A program made the position numbers and the translations under genes. The notes beneath the pieces are model-generated. The model was not told the DNA's origin and ran no database searches. It worked only from the letters and a program-made list of their open reading frames with translations. From Pseudomonas frederiksbergensis (GTDB lineage: Bacteria; Pseudomonadota; Gammaproteobacteria; Pseudomonadales; Pseudomonadaceae), in the NCBI RefSeq assembly GCF_003732275.1, contig NZ_MOBM01000008.1:16201-54339 (forward strand): 38,139 nucleotides of DNA. The letters run 5' to 3'. Shown piece by piece: positions 35,041 through 38,139 of the stretch (positions are counted from its first letter, which is position 1; the number at the start of each line of letters is the position of its first letter).

Positions 35041-35068
35041 CTTGAATCTCCCAGAATCGACCACATCT
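35041..35068 (+). promoter_or_regulatory. Sigma-32 (heat-shock) promoter of clpB
   Basis: CTTGAA (35041-35046), a 14-bp spacer and CCACATCT (35061-35068) match the sigma-32 consensus CTTGAA-N13-15-CCCCATnT with few changes. It lies about 70 nt before the clpB ATG, where heat-shock control is expected. Confidence 0.72.
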
Positions 35069-35139
35069 AGTGAGGTATCTGGCAGGCTTCTTCATTCAGG
35101 ATGTTTATAGGTCCGGCCTGCTCAAAAGGAAGGTGACCC

Positions 35140-37704
<2,565 letters not shown>

Positions 37705-37728
37705 CGCTCGGCGGCAGTGCAATAAAAG

Positions 37729-37757
37729 AAGGCCTCGCATTGCGAGGCCTTTTTTTC
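37729..37757 (+). terminator. Intrinsic terminator of clpB
   Basis: AAGGCCTCGC (37729-37738) and GCGAGGCCTT (37742-37751) form a 10-bp stem with a 3-nt loop, followed by a T-tract. Confidence 0.93.
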
Positions 37758-37889
37758 GCCAGGCTGTTGAACTCAAAGGAAAAGGCTTGTAAAGTGCGCC
37801 CCGCAGTAAGTCGCCCTGAAGGGTTTCTGCTCCCCAAGCAGGAATCTGAAATAAGTTGCAAATCATTAACTTGAAAGCAATTTAGGGGG

Positions 37890-37917
37890 TTGACAGAGGT
37901 GCTTAAGATTGTAGAAT
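37890..37917 (+). promoter_or_regulatory. Strong sigma-70 promoter of the tRNA cluster
   Basis: TTGACA (37890-37895) and TAGAAT (37912-37917) are 16 bp apart, followed by AGCGCGCC, the GC-rich discriminator of stringently controlled stable-RNA promoters. A possible second, weaker promoter (TTGAAC-17-TAAAGT with a GC-rich discriminator) starts near 37768. The tRNA leader is about 80 nt. Confidence 0.8.
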
Positions 37918-38003
37918 AGCGCGCCTCAGACACACGAACGCAGCGATGCGAACGGGTCGAAGAGGTTAAGCAAGCTTCACAGTTGTAAATTGAAATATGT
38001 AGT

Positions 38004-38079
38004 TCCGTGATAGCTCAGTCGGTAGAGCAAATGACTGTTAATCATTGGGTCCCAGGTTCGAGTCCTGGTCACGGAGCCA
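38004..38079 (+). tRNA. tRNA-Asn (GTT)
   Basis: This is a complete 76-nt tRNA with encoded CCA (38077-38079). The acceptor TCCGTGA pairs with TCACGGA, the D loop has AGCTCAGTCGGTAGAGC, and the T loop GGTTCGAGTCC. The 7-nt anticodon loop CTGTTAA has GTT at 38037-38039. A tRNA-Pro gene follows 9 nt later. Confidence 0.97.
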
Positions 38080-38088
38080 ATTTCAAAC

Positions 38089-38139
38089 CGGGGTATAGCG
38101 CAGTCCGGTAGCGCGCCTGCTTTGGGAGCAGGATGTCAG
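38089..38139 (+). tRNA. tRNA-Pro (TGG), cut by the window end
   Basis: This is the 5' part of a tRNA: acceptor CGGGGTA, D arm AGCGCAGTCCGGTAGCGC, and anticodon stem CCTGC/GCAGG around loop TTTGGGA with TGG at 38123-38125. The variable and T arms lie outside the window. It is probably in one transcript with tRNA-Asn. Confidence 0.93.

Overview
The window is a stretch of conserved chromosomal backbone from a gamma-proteobacterium, almost certainly a Pseudomonas of the P. fluorescens group. Three things point there. The gene order follows the P. aeruginosa PA4576-PA4542 region (Lon-like protease, YqhA, FklB, IspB, L21/L27, Obg, ProB, CreA, S20, MurJ, RibF-IleS-LspA-FkpB-IspH, minor pilins, ThiO, PilRS, BamD, RluD, PgeF, ClpB). 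The coding is GC-rich. The intergenic gaps carry P. fluorescens-type REP/REPIN repeats (GTGGGAGC-type and GTAGGAGCTGCCGAAGG-type). PAO1 comparisons are from memory, not from a search.

Layout. 1-7150: a Lon-related protease, a small unknown protein, a large unknown lipoprotein (minus strand), a YqhA-type membrane protein, a small DUF6482-like protein and the FKBP isomerase FklB. 7150-9100 (minus strand): a small protein with a strong Fur-box-like site in front of it, a PhnA/YjdM zinc-ribbon protein and the polyprenyl diphosphate synthase IspB. 9100-13560: ribosomal proteins L21 and L27, GTPase ObgE, ProB, CreA, and S20 on the minus strand. 13800-21350: MurJ, then RibF-IleS-LspA-FkpB with zero or overlapping junctions, then IspH after an intervening REPIN.

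21320-32015 is the type IV pilus region. FimT (minus) is divergent from the overlapping operon fimU-pilV-pilW-pilX-pilY1-pilE, followed by thiO, and then the two-component pair pilS-pilR on the minus strand behind a small PP0621-type protein. These minor pseudopilins and the PilY1 adhesin prime pilus assembly. PilS-PilR is the sigma-54-dependent pair that controls the major pilin, which is not in this window. No pilY2 is visible, and the fimU-pilE block runs in the same direction as ispH, opposite to what I recall for P. aeruginosa.

32150-38139: bamD (minus), divergent rluD-pgeF, clpB behind a sigma-32-like promoter, then a strong stable-RNA-type promoter, tRNA-Asn and the first part of tRNA-Pro, which is cut by the window end.

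I found no prophage, insertion sequence, CRISPR array, toxin-antitoxin or defence module. The points most worth a second look are the Fur-box gene at 7152-7409, the repeated RSW[LF]S..T[LF]G motif in the BamD tail, the degenerate Walker A of the Lon-like protein, the large lipoprotein of unknown function, the altered pilus cluster, and the REPINs, two of which end in T-tracts like terminators and one of which lies inside the isoprenoid/lipoprotein operon.
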